DNA of 64,000 nucleotides from JAJEFO01 sp965209045 (GTDB taxonomy: Bacteria > Pseudomonadota > Alphaproteobacteria > Rhodobacterales > Rhodobacteraceae). The stretch is taken from positions 310,001 through 374,000 of the forward strand of contig CBDBPW010000001.1 of assembly GCA_965209045.1 (NCBI GenBank), given 5' to 3'. Numbering within the stretch: position 1 is the stretch's first letter; every line of letters begins with the position of its first letter. The notes below the pieces were generated by a model that searched no databases, was not told where the DNA came from, and saw nothing but the letters and a program-made list of their open reading frames with translations. The position numbers and the translations under genes were made by a program. Positions 44,801 through 52,896 of this stretch are shown here, in pieces.

Positions 44801-45450
44801 CGCAGGATAGGCGACAGGTAGGCATCGACCACGCTCGTGTCTCCCCGTGCGACCAGCTTGATCAGCGGGCTCGCCTCGTGGCTGAGCGACACCTGCGTGA
44901 ATCCCTGCTGCCGCGCCATCTCACCGATCCGCCTTTCATGCTCCCGGAAACGGTAGCCATGCATCAGCACGACGGCGACCGATCTGAAACCTTCGCCGTA
45001 AGCCTTCGAAAGTGCCGCGCGGACCTGACGGGGATCCAGGGGTTCGACGATGCGCCCCCCGGCATCCACGCGCTCGTCGACCTCGACAACGCTTTCGTAA
45101 AGCGGCTCGGGCAGCTTGATGTCGAGGTCGAAGAGCCTCGGCCGGTTCTGGTACCCGATCCTGAGAAGGTCCCGCAGCCCCCTGGTGATGAACAGGACGG
45201 TGCGGTCGCCCTTTCGCTCAAGCAGGGCGTTGGTCGCCACGGTCGTGCCCATCCTGACCGTGTCGATCGCACCTTCCGGAATCGGATCGTCCGATGCCAA
45301 GCCGAGAACCTCCCGAATGCCCTGCACCGCCGCGTCGCTGTACCTTTCGGGGTCTTCCGAGAGCAGCTTGTGCGTCTGGAGCGTGCCGTCGGGTCGCCGC
45401 GCAACGATGTCGGTGAACGTCCCGCCCCTGTCGACCCAGAATTGCCACAT
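41830..45450 (-). CDS. 5-oxoprolinase / hydantoinase A-B fusion (ATP-dependent)
   Basis: A 1206-residue single-chain enzyme with HyuA- and HyuB-type halves. The N-terminal half (to about residue 680) has WVDRGGTFTDIVARRPDG, MGTTVATNALLERKG and FDMGGTSTDVCH, the actin-like ATP site. The HyuB half starts near MLEVFNNLFMSVADQMG and has NNPYDGGTHLPDVT and AASRGHHADIGG. This fused layout is typical of eukaryotic-like 5-oxoprolinase, which opens 5-oxoproline to glutamate at the cost of ATP; hydantoinase activity is the alternative. The gene upstream on this strand encodes a D-glutamate-cyclase-family protein, whose product would be 5-oxoproline. Confidence 0.9.
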   Translation of the reverse strand: MWQFWVDRGGTFTDIVARRPDGTLQTHKLLSEDPERYSDAAVQGIREVLGLASDDPIPEGAIDTVRMGTTVATNALLERKGDRTVLFITRGLRDLLRIGYQNRPRLFDLDIKLPEPLYESVVEVDERVDAGGRIVEPLDPRQVRAALSKAYGEGFRSVAVVLMHGYRFREHERRIGEMARQQGFTQVSLSHEASPLIKLVARGDTSVVDAYLSPILRRYVNRVGDALGARRGSCRSLMFMQSNGGLADATRFQGKDAILSGPAGGVVGMVRTARDAGFEKLIGFDMGGTSTDVCHHAGEYERSFETEVAGVRMRAPMMSIHTVAAGGGSILSFRQGRLQVGPESAGANPGPASYRRGGPLAVTDCNVVLGKIQPDRFPAVFGPDGNDPLDVRAARAGFEVLADEIARETGDPRMGVEALAEGFLRIAVENMANAIKKISVQRGYDVTRYTLNCFGGAGGQHACQVADVLGMESIFIHPFAGVLSAFGMGLADIRVIREHQFSASISSTEAAWQVLQEIGNEARNEVLGQGVGDDRIEVVCTAHVRTPGSHHAIPVRFGEEAAMRAEFDMAHRQRFGFVPEHDDLIVDLLTAEAIGSTGECVTLTPQDGPATGDRTARMFSEAEWRDVPLVTRNRIRAHDKVAGPAIIVEPTGTNVVEPGWQAEGLAGGGLVLRRIEPPPRREAIGTGADPIMLEVFNNLFMSVADQMGATLANTASSVNIKERLDFSCAIFAANGDLVANAPHVPVHLGSMSESVRTILRKNEGRIRPGDVFMMNNPYDGGTHLPDVTVITPVFDEAGEEIIFIAASRGHHADIGGKTPGSAPPDSRHIDEEGVLIDNFLLVARGRLKGGDARALLASGKFPCRNVDQNMADLAAQVAANATGAQELSRIVGQFGLDVVQAYMGHVQANAEECVRRVLDVLKDCRFTYPLDNGARIKVQVSVDRDARSAVIDFTGTSPQDAINYNAPLSICRAVVLYVFRTLVGADIPMNEGCLKPIRIVVPKGTMINPEHPAAVISGNTEVSQAIADTLFGALGVVAGSQGTMNNFVYGNDRYQNYETICGGTGAGDGFDGASAVHSHMTNTRMTDPEVLEDRFPVRVEEFSIRTGSGGAGEFRGGDGVVRRLRFLEPMTVTVLSSHRQTVPFGASGGQPGLPGEDYVLRSDGSVENLAGNDETRMQANDVFVMRTPGGGGFGAEVKSSNAGSRG

Positions 45451-45600
45451 GTCCCGACTCCCTTGGCTTCCGGGCCCGAGCCCGGCATCGTTCCTTCGCG
45501 TTCCCGGTTAGCGGATCAGTCGCCATTGCTGAAGCGGCGACGGCAGGAACAGGGCGGTTTCCGGCATCGCGACCGGCGCGACAACCACAGAGCGGCATGG

Positions 45601-46431
45601 TCAGGTCGAACGGAGAATCGGAACCTCCGCATCGTCGTCGATGTCGGTGATCAGCATGTGTCCCGGCTTGTGCGTGATGCAGACGGGAGGAGCCGCTTGC
45701 TCGATGGCCGCCTGCGCCGTGACGCCGCAAGCCCAGAAGACGGGAACCTGGTCCTCGCCGATCGGGCTTGCGTCACCCCAGTCCGGCAGGTTCACGTCGT
45801 CTATGCCGATGTTGCCAGGATCACCCCAGTGCACGGGCAACCCGTGCGCAATCGGGAATCGCTTGCAGACTTCCGCAACTTGCGGAAGGCGGTTCCTGTC
45901 AACGGCCCGCATGCTCACGACCATTGGGCCCTTGAACGGGCCCGCGGCGACCGTGTCGATGTTCGAGCGATACATGGGCACGGTCCTGTTGTTGTCCACG
46001 TGCCAAAGGGGGATGCCGTCCGCCATCAGGGCGCGTTCGAACGTGAATGAGCACCCAAGCGCAAACGCAACGAATCCGTCGTTCCAAAGGTCGGTTATGT
46101 CGGAACGGGACTCGACCAGCGACCCGTTCTCGTGGACACAGTAGGCCGGAACGTCCGTCCTGATGTCGATGTCGCGCCCCAGCATGGGCATTGCGGGATC
46201 GCCCGTTTCGGACACGCCAACGAGCGGACACGGCTTGGGGTTGCGCTGGCAATAGCGCATGAAGTCCGGCGCGAATGTCCTAGGCAGGATCGCCAGATTG
46301 GCCTGGAGCTTGCCCCGCCCCAGCCCTGCCGTGTGGGAACGGTATGCGCCCGACCTGATTCGGCTCCGGATTTCCGTGGCATCCAGGTCCATCAAGTCAT
46401 TGAAGCCGTGATCCAAGTCCGGTTCTTCCAT
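45601..46431 (-). CDS. D-glutamate cyclase-family protein (DUF1445, putative hydro-lyase)
   Basis: A 276-residue member of the DUF1445/YcsI family. Diagnostic blocks are RSHTAGLGRGKLQANLAILP, FMRYCQRNPKPCPLVGVSE, GCSFTFERALMADGIPLWHV, GPMVVSMRAVDR and PVFWACGVTAQAA with ITHKPGHMLITDI. The human homologue DGLUCY converts D-glutamate to 5-oxo-D-proline; bacterial members are mostly untested. ATG 46431 fits the family N-terminus, and an in-frame ATG at 46467 is possible. It precedes the oxoprolinase gene by 150 bases on the same strand, so the pair can form a D-glutamate to L/D-glutamate salvage route. Confidence 0.88.
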   Translation of the reverse strand: MEEPDLDHGFNDLMDLDATEIRSRIRSGAYRSHTAGLGRGKLQANLAILPRTFAPDFMRYCQRNPKPCPLVGVSETGDPAMPMLGRDIDIRTDVPAYCVHENGSLVESRSDITDLWNDGFVAFALGCSFTFERALMADGIPLWHVDNNRTVPMYRSNIDTVAAGPFKGPMVVSMRAVDRNRLPQVAEVCKRFPIAHGLPVHWGDPGNIGIDDVNLPDWGDASPIGEDQVPVFWACGVTAQAAIEQAAPPVCITHKPGHMLITDIDDDAEVPILRST

Positions 46432-46948
46432 GCCTGGAAGAATCGGCCGATCGGGACACAAGATCAAACTGAAATGTGCCTTGGGAATTCATGGCGTCAA
46501 GGCGACCCTCAACAGGAGATCGCGCACCACGTCGAAGCGGCTGTTCGGCCTCACGCACGCTCGACCGTCCACTTTGCGAACTCGTCGATGGCAGAAGGCG
46601 GATCTTCGGTTGCCCCGGCCTTCGACATGCAGGCACAGCAGGACCTCTCGCGGAGAACGCATCGCGACCGGCGACCGGCAAGGTCCCTTCCCCGTTCACG
46701 CCTCGCCCGGGAGACGTTCGCTCGCGGCTCACGATCACTTCAACGGCGAGCGAGCCATCACGGGACCCGGGGGCCCGGGAGGTGCAGCTCTGACCGCGGC
46801 AAGCTCGGTCGCGATGGCGCGGAATGATCCGTCATTGATCGGCAGTCTGGACGAGCTGGCCGGCAACGCGGGCACTTGCGGGCCGCTTGACCAACGCTGA
46901 CGCGGCAGGGATGTTGGTCGGGAGAAGAAGAGCGAAGGGGGATACGGG
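46432..46948. other. Divergent intergenic region
   Basis: About 500 bases between the cyclase-type gene (minus) and the amine oxidase gene (plus). Open frames are Arg/Ser-rich with no domain. Promoters for both directions should be here; no regulator gene or clear operator was seen. AAGGGGGA lies before ATG 46949. Confidence 0.4.
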
Positions 46949-48511
46949 ATGCGCAAGCCCACCAGACGCACGCTGCTGCGTTCGATCGGCGCAGCGGCCG
47001 GATCTGCGGCAGTCTACCGGACCATGGACGCCCTGGGCATGCTGGGACCGGGCGCCGCCCACGCGGCCACGCTGGATCTTGCGCCCGGCTCCGGCGAAGG
47101 CGGGCACGTCGTCATCCTGGGCGCAGGCGTGTCAGGCCTGGCCGCGGCGTGGGAGATGTCCAGGGCCGGCTGGCAGTGCACCGTGCTGGAGGCCACGGAA
47201 CGGCCGGGCGGGCGCAACCTGACGGCGCGCGGCGGCGACGTCCTGACCGAAAGGGGAATGCGCCAGGAAGTCTGCTTCGATCCGGAGGACCATCTCTACG
47301 CCAATCTCGGCCCGGCACGAATTCCCTACCATCACCGCACGGCGCTTGGATATTGCAAGGCGTTCGGCATCGATCTCGAGGTCTTCACCAACGACAACCG
47401 CGCCGCCCTCTTTCACGACCGCGCACGTTTCGGCGGCAGGCCGGTCGTCGCCCGAAGGGTGCTGACCGACATGCGTGGCTACGTCGCCGAACTCCTGGCC
47501 AAGGCGGTGGACCGGGGCGCGCTGGACGCGGAACTGACGGTCGGCGACAAGGAGACCGTGCGCGCGATGCTGGCAAGCTTCGGCGGGCTGAGGGACGACC
47601 TAAGCTACGGAGGCGCCAACCGTGCCGGGTATCGCGGCGCCGCCGTTCACGCAGGACTGGAAGCCGGCGACGTCGAGGAAACGCTGGACTTCGCGGAGTT
47701 GCTGGGCGCGGACTTCTGGCAGTACAAGCTGCATTTCAGTCACTTCCTCAACCAGAACCCTACCCTGTTCCAGCCCGTCGGCGGCATGGACGCGATCGTC
47801 CGGGCCTTCGCCGAGCGCATCGGTCATCTCGTCCGGTACGAGTGCATCGTGGAACAGATCCGGCGCCAGGACCACGGGGTCCGGATCGTCTTCCGCGGCC
47901 CGGACGGCGCGGAGCAGGCCGTCCAGGCGGACTATGCCATCTGCACGGTCCCCGCGCCCGTACTGAAGGACATCCCGAACGACTTCTCTCCCGGGACGCA
48001 AGCCGCCGTCGAGTCGCTGGATTTCGTCGAGGCGGTCAAGGTCGCCTTTCAGGCCAGGCGGCGCTTCTGGGAGGACGACTCGGCGATCTACGGAGGAATT
48101 TCCTGGACCGACAGCGACATCACCCAGATCTGGTATCCGTGCAACGGCTATCACCGGCCGAAGGGCGTGCTCGTCGGCGCCTACATCTGGAGTGCGGGCC
48201 CAGGGCGGCGCTACTCCGCCATGCCGGCACCGGAGCGCCTCCGCGCCTCTTTGGAAGAGGGCGAGCCGCTGCACCCCGGATATGCCGACGAAATGGAATG
48301 CGGCATCAGCCGCGCCTGGCTCAACGTTCCGTTCCAGAACGGCGGATGGCCACGCAGCAATCCCGAAGCCGCGGCCGCGCTGCGGCGGGGCGACGGACCG
48401 TTCCACTTCGCCGGCGACCAGGTCACCGCCCTGCCCGGATGGCAGGAAGGCGCCCTGCTCGCCGCACACGCGGCGGCAGCCGCCATTGACCGGCAGTTCA
48501 CCGGCAGGTGA
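46949..48511 (+). CDS. Tat-exported flavin monoamine/amino-acid oxidase
   Basis: FAD-dependent amine oxidase of 520 residues. A twin-arginine signal (RRTLLRSIGAAAGSAA) ends near AAHA. The dinucleotide fold is VVILGAGVSGLAAAWEMSRA with TVLEATERPGGR. FQPVGGMDAIVRAF and the C-terminal FAGDQVTALPGWQEGAL complete the FAD-binding signature of monoamine/L-amino-acid oxidases. The protein would act folded in the periplasm and release peroxide and ammonia from an amine or amino acid. Divergent from the cyclase/oxoprolinase pair; its substrate could be a related glutamyl or amino-acid compound, but this is inference. Confidence 0.88.
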   Translation: MRKPTRRTLLRSIGAAAGSAAVYRTMDALGMLGPGAAHAATLDLAPGSGEGGHVVILGAGVSGLAAAWEMSRAGWQCTVLEATERPGGRNLTARGGDVLTERGMRQEVCFDPEDHLYANLGPARIPYHHRTALGYCKAFGIDLEVFTNDNRAALFHDRARFGGRPVVARRVLTDMRGYVAELLAKAVDRGALDAELTVGDKETVRAMLASFGGLRDDLSYGGANRAGYRGAAVHAGLEAGDVEETLDFAELLGADFWQYKLHFSHFLNQNPTLFQPVGGMDAIVRAFAERIGHLVRYECIVEQIRRQDHGVRIVFRGPDGAEQAVQADYAICTVPAPVLKDIPNDFSPGTQAAVESLDFVEAVKVAFQARRRFWEDDSAIYGGISWTDSDITQIWYPCNGYHRPKGVLVGAYIWSAGPGRRYSAMPAPERLRASLEEGEPLHPGYADEMECGISRAWLNVPFQNGGWPRSNPEAAAALRRGDGPFHFAGDQVTALPGWQEGALLAAHAAAAAIDRQFTGR

Positions 48512-48666
48512 CGACGCGACCGGGGCTGGCGCACTTGCACGCGGAGGCCGGCTTTGCGGCGGGCCTGCGAAGAGTGAATGCGTCTCGCGTGAGGGGCGGC
48601 AGAGGGCGTGCAGGCGCTCGGGACAATTCCCTTGAGATTCTGCCGCGGTTCTGACACCTGACACCC

Positions 48667-49947
48667 ATGACCGCCCTGATCTTCCGGAACGCCCGATTGA
48701 TCGACCCCGGGAAAGGGACCGACAAGGCAGGGACCTTGGCCGTTCGCGACGGCGTCATCGTTGGTCCCCGGGGCATGGACGATGCGGAAGAGATCGATTG
48801 CAACGGGAAGTGCCTTGCGCCCGGCATCATCGACATCGGCGTCAAGGTCAGCGAGCCTGGCGAGCGGCACAAGGAGAGCTTTCGCACCGCCGGCATGGCC
48901 GCTGCCGCGGGCGGGATCACGACGATGGTCACCCGGCCTGACACGCTGCCGGCCATCGACACGCCGGAAGTCCTTGAGTTCGTTCGCAGGCGGGCGAACG
49001 AGGCCGCGCCCGTCAACGTCCTGCCCATGGCGGCATTGACCCGTGGCCGCGAGGGCCGCGAAATGGCCGAAATCGGATTCCTTCTGGATGCGGGCGCCGT
49101 GGCCTTTTCCGATTGCGACCGAGTGGTCCAGAACACCAAGGTCTTCGCACGCTGCCTGACCTATGCAGCCTCGCTGGGCGCCCTCGTGGTCGGGCACCCG
49201 CAGGAACCGGAACTCTCTGCCGGTGCGTCCGCCACAAGCGGAAAGTTCGCGGCGCTCAAGGGGCTTCCGTCGGTCTCGCCGCTGGCCGAGCGAATGGGCC
49301 TTGACCGTGACATTGCCGTCGTCGAAATGTCGGGCGCAAGATACCACGCCGACCAGGTGACCACGTCACGCGCGCTCCCCCGCCTCGAGCGCGCCAAGCA
49401 GGCGGGGCTGGATGTCACTGCCGGAGTCTCGATCCACCACCTGACGCTGAACGAGATCGACATCGGCGACTATCGGACCTTCTTCAAGGTCAAGCCGCCG
49501 CTGCGCTCAGAGGATGACCGGCTGGCGACCGTGGACGCCATGGCGAATGGCCTGATAGACATCATATGCTCGATGCACACGCCGCAGGACGAAGAGTCGA
49601 AGCGCCTGCCGTTCGAGGAGGCGGCATCCGGAGCAACAGGCCTTGAGACGCTTCTGCCCGCAGCCTTGCGCCTGGTCCATGCAGGCCACCTTGACCTGCC
49701 GACGCTTTGGCGCGCGCTGTCGCTTTCGCCGGCATCGCGGCTCGGGCTTGCCGCAGGCCGCCTGAGCGTTGACGCGCCTGCCGACCTGGTCCTCTTCGAC
49801 CCGGACGCGCCGTTCGTGCTTGACCGGTTCAAGCTGCACTCGAAGTCCAAGAACACGCCCTTTGACGAGGCCAGGATGCAGGGCAAGGTTCTCGGCACCT
49901 GGGTTGCGGGCCGGCGAACGGAGACCCCGGGCGGTGAGCCGGGCTGA
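48667..49947 (+). CDS. pyrC: Dihydroorotase-like protein PyrC, apparently lacking metal ligands
   Basis: A 426-residue amidohydrolase-fold protein of the class I dihydroorotase group: GIIDIGVKVSEPGERHKESF, GGITTMVTRPDT, HLTLNEID, KVKPPLRSEDD, GLETLLPAALRLV. The HxH metal pair expected after the first strand is replaced by GVKV, and the catalytic Asp region (normally TDHAP) reads CSMHTPQ. It therefore resembles the non-catalytic PyrC' that supports ATCase assembly in some bacteria. A true dihydroorotase should exist elsewhere. It is followed by plsY and belongs with pyrB by usual gene order. Confidence 0.88.
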   Translation: MTALIFRNARLIDPGKGTDKAGTLAVRDGVIVGPRGMDDAEEIDCNGKCLAPGIIDIGVKVSEPGERHKESFRTAGMAAAAGGITTMVTRPDTLPAIDTPEVLEFVRRRANEAAPVNVLPMAALTRGREGREMAEIGFLLDAGAVAFSDCDRVVQNTKVFARCLTYAASLGALVVGHPQEPELSAGASATSGKFAALKGLPSVSPLAERMGLDRDIAVVEMSGARYHADQVTTSRALPRLERAKQAGLDVTAGVSIHHLTLNEIDIGDYRTFFKVKPPLRSEDDRLATVDAMANGLIDIICSMHTPQDEESKRLPFEEAASGATGLETLLPAALRLVHAGHLDLPTLWRALSLSPASRLGLAAGRLSVDAPADLVLFDPDAPFVLDRFKLHSKSKNTPFDEARMQGKVLGTWVAGRRTETPGGEPG

Positions 49948-49998
49948 TTCGCCTGCCGCCAGCTCGGCCTGCCTCATGCTTGCCGCGGCGGGAGACGG

Positions 49999-50613
49999 AT
50001 GATGCCGGAATTCGATGCGTCCCTTGCAGAAGTCCTGGTCACGGCCTTGCTGGCCTATCTGGCGGGGTCGATTCCCTTCGGGCTGCTCGTGTCGCGCGCA
50101 TTCGGCCTGCCCGACCCGCGCAGCATCGGGTCCGGCAATATCGGAGCTACCAATGTCCTGCGCACCGGATCCAGGGCCGCTGCGCTGACGACGCTGCTCC
50201 TTGATGCCGCAAAGGGCCTGGTCGCGGTCCTTGCCGCGAGAACGATTGCAGGCGAAGACGCCGCACAGATGGCCGGGCTCGCGGCATTTCTTGGACATGT
50301 CTTTTCCGTTTGGCTCGGCTTCCGGGGCGGGAAGGGCGTGGCAACCTTGCTTGGCGCCCTGGCAGGCTTCAGCGCCCTGGTCGGGCTCGCCGCGATGGCC
50401 ACCTGGCTCGGCGTGTTCCTCGTCTCGCGAATCTCTTCCCTTTCGGCGCTCGTGGCCGCCGCACTTGCGCCAGGCGTGGCCCTGCTGCTCGGGCATGGCC
50501 AATTGGTCGTGGCAACACTGTTCATGGCGATTGTCGTCTTCTGGTCGCACCGCGCCAATGTCCGGCGGTTGATCGACGGCACCGAGCCGCGAGTGACGCG
50601 GAGAGAGCCGTAG
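49999..50613 (+). CDS. plsY: Glycerol-3-phosphate acyltransferase PlsY
   Basis: Inner-membrane enzyme that transfers acyl from acyl-phosphate to glycerol 3-phosphate, the first step of phospholipid synthesis. The 204-residue protein has five membrane segments and the three PlsY motifs: GSIPFGLLVSRAFGLPDPRS with GSGNIGATNVLR, FLGHVFSVWLGFRGGKGVAT, and FWSHRANVRRLIDGTE. ATG 49999 follows GGAGACGG and is 51 bases after the pyrC-type gene. Confidence 0.95.
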   Translation: MMPEFDASLAEVLVTALLAYLAGSIPFGLLVSRAFGLPDPRSIGSGNIGATNVLRTGSRAAALTTLLLDAAKGLVAVLAARTIAGEDAAQMAGLAAFLGHVFSVWLGFRGGKGVATLLGALAGFSALVGLAAMATWLGVFLVSRISSLSALVAAALAPGVALLLGHGQLVVATLFMAIVVFWSHRANVRRLIDGTEPRVTRREP

Positions 50614-50930
50614 GCACCGGTCCGTTCGACCATCAGGCCGCAATGTCCGGGCGCCTCGGGTAGCCGCAGAACCCGGGCCCGGCATTCCTGTCCCGAGGCT
50701 CTGCAGGCATTGTCCCCGAGACCGCTCCCGCGTAGATTCGCCCTCGTGAACACTCCATCGCATAACTGCGACGGCTTCTCGGCCAAGCCTCGGACCAGCG
50801 TCCCCACTTCGCGACCGAAGCCTGGTTCCCAGCCCCAATGCGAGAAACCTACAGGCTTCAGCACGCCTGTCAGCAAGGAGCGCGCATTCCTCCGCCGCGT
50901 GAACGCGGCAGCCCCCTGCGCGATTTCTAT
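50614..50930. other. Intergenic region before the uracil-DNA glycosylase gene
   Basis: About 320 bases. The plus-strand frame is open into the glycosylase gene from 50838, but those extra 31 codons have no family match. Probable promoter region; nothing else seen. Confidence 0.4.
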
Positions 50931-51683
50931 ATGGACTTCCAGGCAATGAAAGCGTCTCTCGAGTGGCAGATTGCGTGCGGCGCGGACGAGGCGATTCTGG
51001 ATGCACCGGTCGATCGGACCGTGCTTCCGAAGGCCGTGGAGCCGCCAATGCGAGCGCCGGCCCGTGATGCGGAGCCGGAAGCGGACGCCGTCACCGTCGC
51101 AAGGACCGCGGCCACGGCGGCGGGCGATCTCGCAACGCTCCGGGCAGCCATGGAAGCCTACGATCTCTGCGATCTCAAGCGCGGCGCCAAGCAGCTCGTG
51201 TTCTCGGACGGCAATGCCAATGCGCGGGTGATGATCGTTGGCGAAGCCCCGGGACGCGACGAGGACATTGAAGGCCGGCCCTTCGTGGGGCGTGCAGGGA
51301 AGCTTCTCGACCTGATGTTCAGCCACATCGGCCTTTTCCGGACTGAATCCGACAGCGAGAGCGCGCTCTACATTGCCAACGTGCTGCCCTGGAGGCCACC
51401 GCAGAACCGCGACCCCAGGCCTGAAGAGATGAACATGATGCTGCCCTTTCTCGAACGGCATGTCGAACTCGTCGATCCCGACCTGATCGTTGCCATGGGC
51501 AACCACGCCTGCCTGGCGCTCCTCGGGCAGCGCGGAATCACGAGGCTCCGGGGAAAGTGGAGGACGGCCCTGGGCAGGCCGGCGCTTCCGATGTTCCACC
51601 CCGCCTACCTCCTGCGCACGCCTGAAGCCAAGCGCGAGACATGGGCTGATCTCCTCAGCCTCAAGGAGAGGCTCCGGGCATGA
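50931..51683 (+). CDS. Uracil-DNA glycosylase, family 4/5-like
   Basis: Removes uracil from DNA. The 250-residue protein has an N-terminal region with one Cys in YDLCDLKRGAKQLVFSDGN, then MIVGEAPGRDEDIEGRPFVG (motif A), IANVLPWRPPQNRDPRPEE, and FHPAYLLRTPEAKRETWADL (motif B with the catalytic-loop His). Alphaproteobacterial members of this type share these motifs. ATG 50931 was chosen; ATG 50946 is an alternative. The stop overlaps the next start (ATGA), beginning a chain of overlapping genes. Confidence 0.9.
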   Translation: MDFQAMKASLEWQIACGADEAILDAPVDRTVLPKAVEPPMRAPARDAEPEADAVTVARTAATAAGDLATLRAAMEAYDLCDLKRGAKQLVFSDGNANARVMIVGEAPGRDEDIEGRPFVGRAGKLLDLMFSHIGLFRTESDSESALYIANVLPWRPPQNRDPRPEEMNMMLPFLERHVELVDPDLIVAMGNHACLALLGQRGITRLRGKWRTALGRPALPMFHPAYLLRTPEAKRETWADLLSLKERLRA

Positions 51684-52279
51684 ACATCCTTGCCTTTTCC
51701 GACCTGCACCATTCGAAGGCGAAGGCGGAAGCCTTGGTCTCGATGAGCCGGGCGGCGGATCTGGTGATCGGTGCCGGAGACTTCTGCAACATGCGAAACG
51801 GACTCGACGATGCCATGCGCATGCTTGACGGCATCGGATGCACGATGGTCGTCGTGCCAGGCAATGCAGAGAGCGCGGAAGAGCTTCGCGACGCAGCCCG
51901 GGCCGGCACGATCGTGCTTCATGGCGAGGGAACCGAATTCGAAGGGCTTCGCCTGTTCGGCCTCGGGTATGGCGTGCCTGTGACGCCATTCGGCTCCTGG
52001 TCATGCGATCTCGACGAGGCCGCCGCCGCCGCCATGCTGCAGCCTTGCCGCACCGCTGACATCCTTGTCACGCACTCGCCGCCCAAGGGTGTCGCGGACG
52101 CGACCTCGAACGGCACCTCCGTTGGATCGGAATCCATCCGCGAGGCAATTGAGCGCGTGCAGCCAAAGCTGGCTCTATGCGGCCATATCCACGATTCCTG
52201 GGGTCGGTCGGGACAGCTTGGCAAGTCGCGCGTATGCAATCTCGGTCCCTCGGGCCGGATCTTCGAGATTGCGCCATGA
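51680..52279 (+). CDS. Calcineurin-like metallophosphoesterase
   Basis: A 199-residue phosphoesterase with a two-metal site: ILAFSDLHHSKA (Asp-x-His), VIGAGDFCN (Gly-Asp), VVPGNAES (Gly-Asn), ILVTHSPPKG and LCGHIHDSWG. It is close to the YfcE/Rv0805-like small phosphodiesterase groups; the substrate is unknown. Overlaps both neighbours by four bases, indicating coupled translation with the glycosylase and LysE genes. Confidence 0.9.
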   Translation: MNILAFSDLHHSKAKAEALVSMSRAADLVIGAGDFCNMRNGLDDAMRMLDGIGCTMVVVPGNAESAEELRDAARAGTIVLHGEGTEFEGLRLFGLGYGVPVTPFGSWSCDLDEAAAAAMLQPCRTADILVTHSPPKGVADATSNGTSVGSESIREAIERVQPKLALCGHIHDSWGRSGQLGKSRVCNLGPSGRIFEIAP

Positions 52280-52896
52280 TCGAGCCGCTGATCCTGATCG
52301 CCTTCATTCCGGCCGCCCTTGCATTGAACCTGACTCCCGGCGCCGACATGCTCTTCTGCCTCGGGCAGGGTGCACGCGCCGGCATGCGTGCGGCCCTCGC
52401 GGCCTCGGCTGGGGTGTCCGCTGGCACAATGGTGCACGTGGCGCTGACAGGCCTCGGCCTCGGCTACCTGGTGGCTCAGCACCCGATCCTGTTCGACGTG
52501 ATCCGGTATGCCGGCGTCGCCTACCTGCTTTGGCTGGCACAGAAGACCCTGCGTATACCGTTCAGTGCACGTGACATGCCCGACATCCGTCCCGCCAAGG
52601 CCTTCGCGGACGGACTGATCGTGAACCTGACCAACCCCAAGGTGGCCCTGTTCATCCTGGCGTTCGTGCCGCAATTCGTGGATCCCGGCCGCACCGTCCT
52701 GCCGCAATTCCTGGCACTGGGGGCAATCGTCGCTGCCGGGGGGTTCGTCGTCAACGGCGCCGTCGGCGCGTTTTCCGGCAGAATCGCCCGCCTGATGGCT
52801 CGAACGCCGAGGGTCGACCAGGTCCTTCGAGTCGTTTCCGCCTCCATCTTCGCCGCCTTGGCGCTCCGCCTCGTGCTGGAAGGGCGACGTGCATGA
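52276..52896 (+). CDS. LysE/RhtB-family amino acid exporter
   Basis: A 206-residue inner-membrane exporter with about six membrane segments. Family motifs are ALALNLTPGADMLFCLGQGARAG-like sequence at the N-terminus (PGPxx variant), GVAYLLWLAQKTLR and NLTNPKVALFILAFVPQFVDP. Exports an amino acid or derivative; the specific ligand is unknown. ATG 52276 overlaps the upstream TGA; the stop overlaps moaB. Confidence 0.92.
   Translation: MIEPLILIAFIPAALALNLTPGADMLFCLGQGARAGMRAALAASAGVSAGTMVHVALTGLGLGYLVAQHPILFDVIRYAGVAYLLWLAQKTLRIPFSARDMPDIRPAKAFADGLIVNLTNPKVALFILAFVPQFVDPGRTVLPQFLALGAIVAAGGFVVNGAVGAFSGRIARLMARTPRVDQVLRVVSASIFAALALRLVLEGRRA

Noticed and set aside
46430..46900. Plus-strand ORF of 156 codons before the amine oxidase
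   Set aside because: No ribosome site or domain and a composition typical of chance GC-rich frames.
47149..48489. 446-codon frame overlapping the amine oxidase in another plus frame
   Set aside because: Extreme Arg/Gly/Pro content; the oxidase frame carries the Tat signal and FAD motifs.
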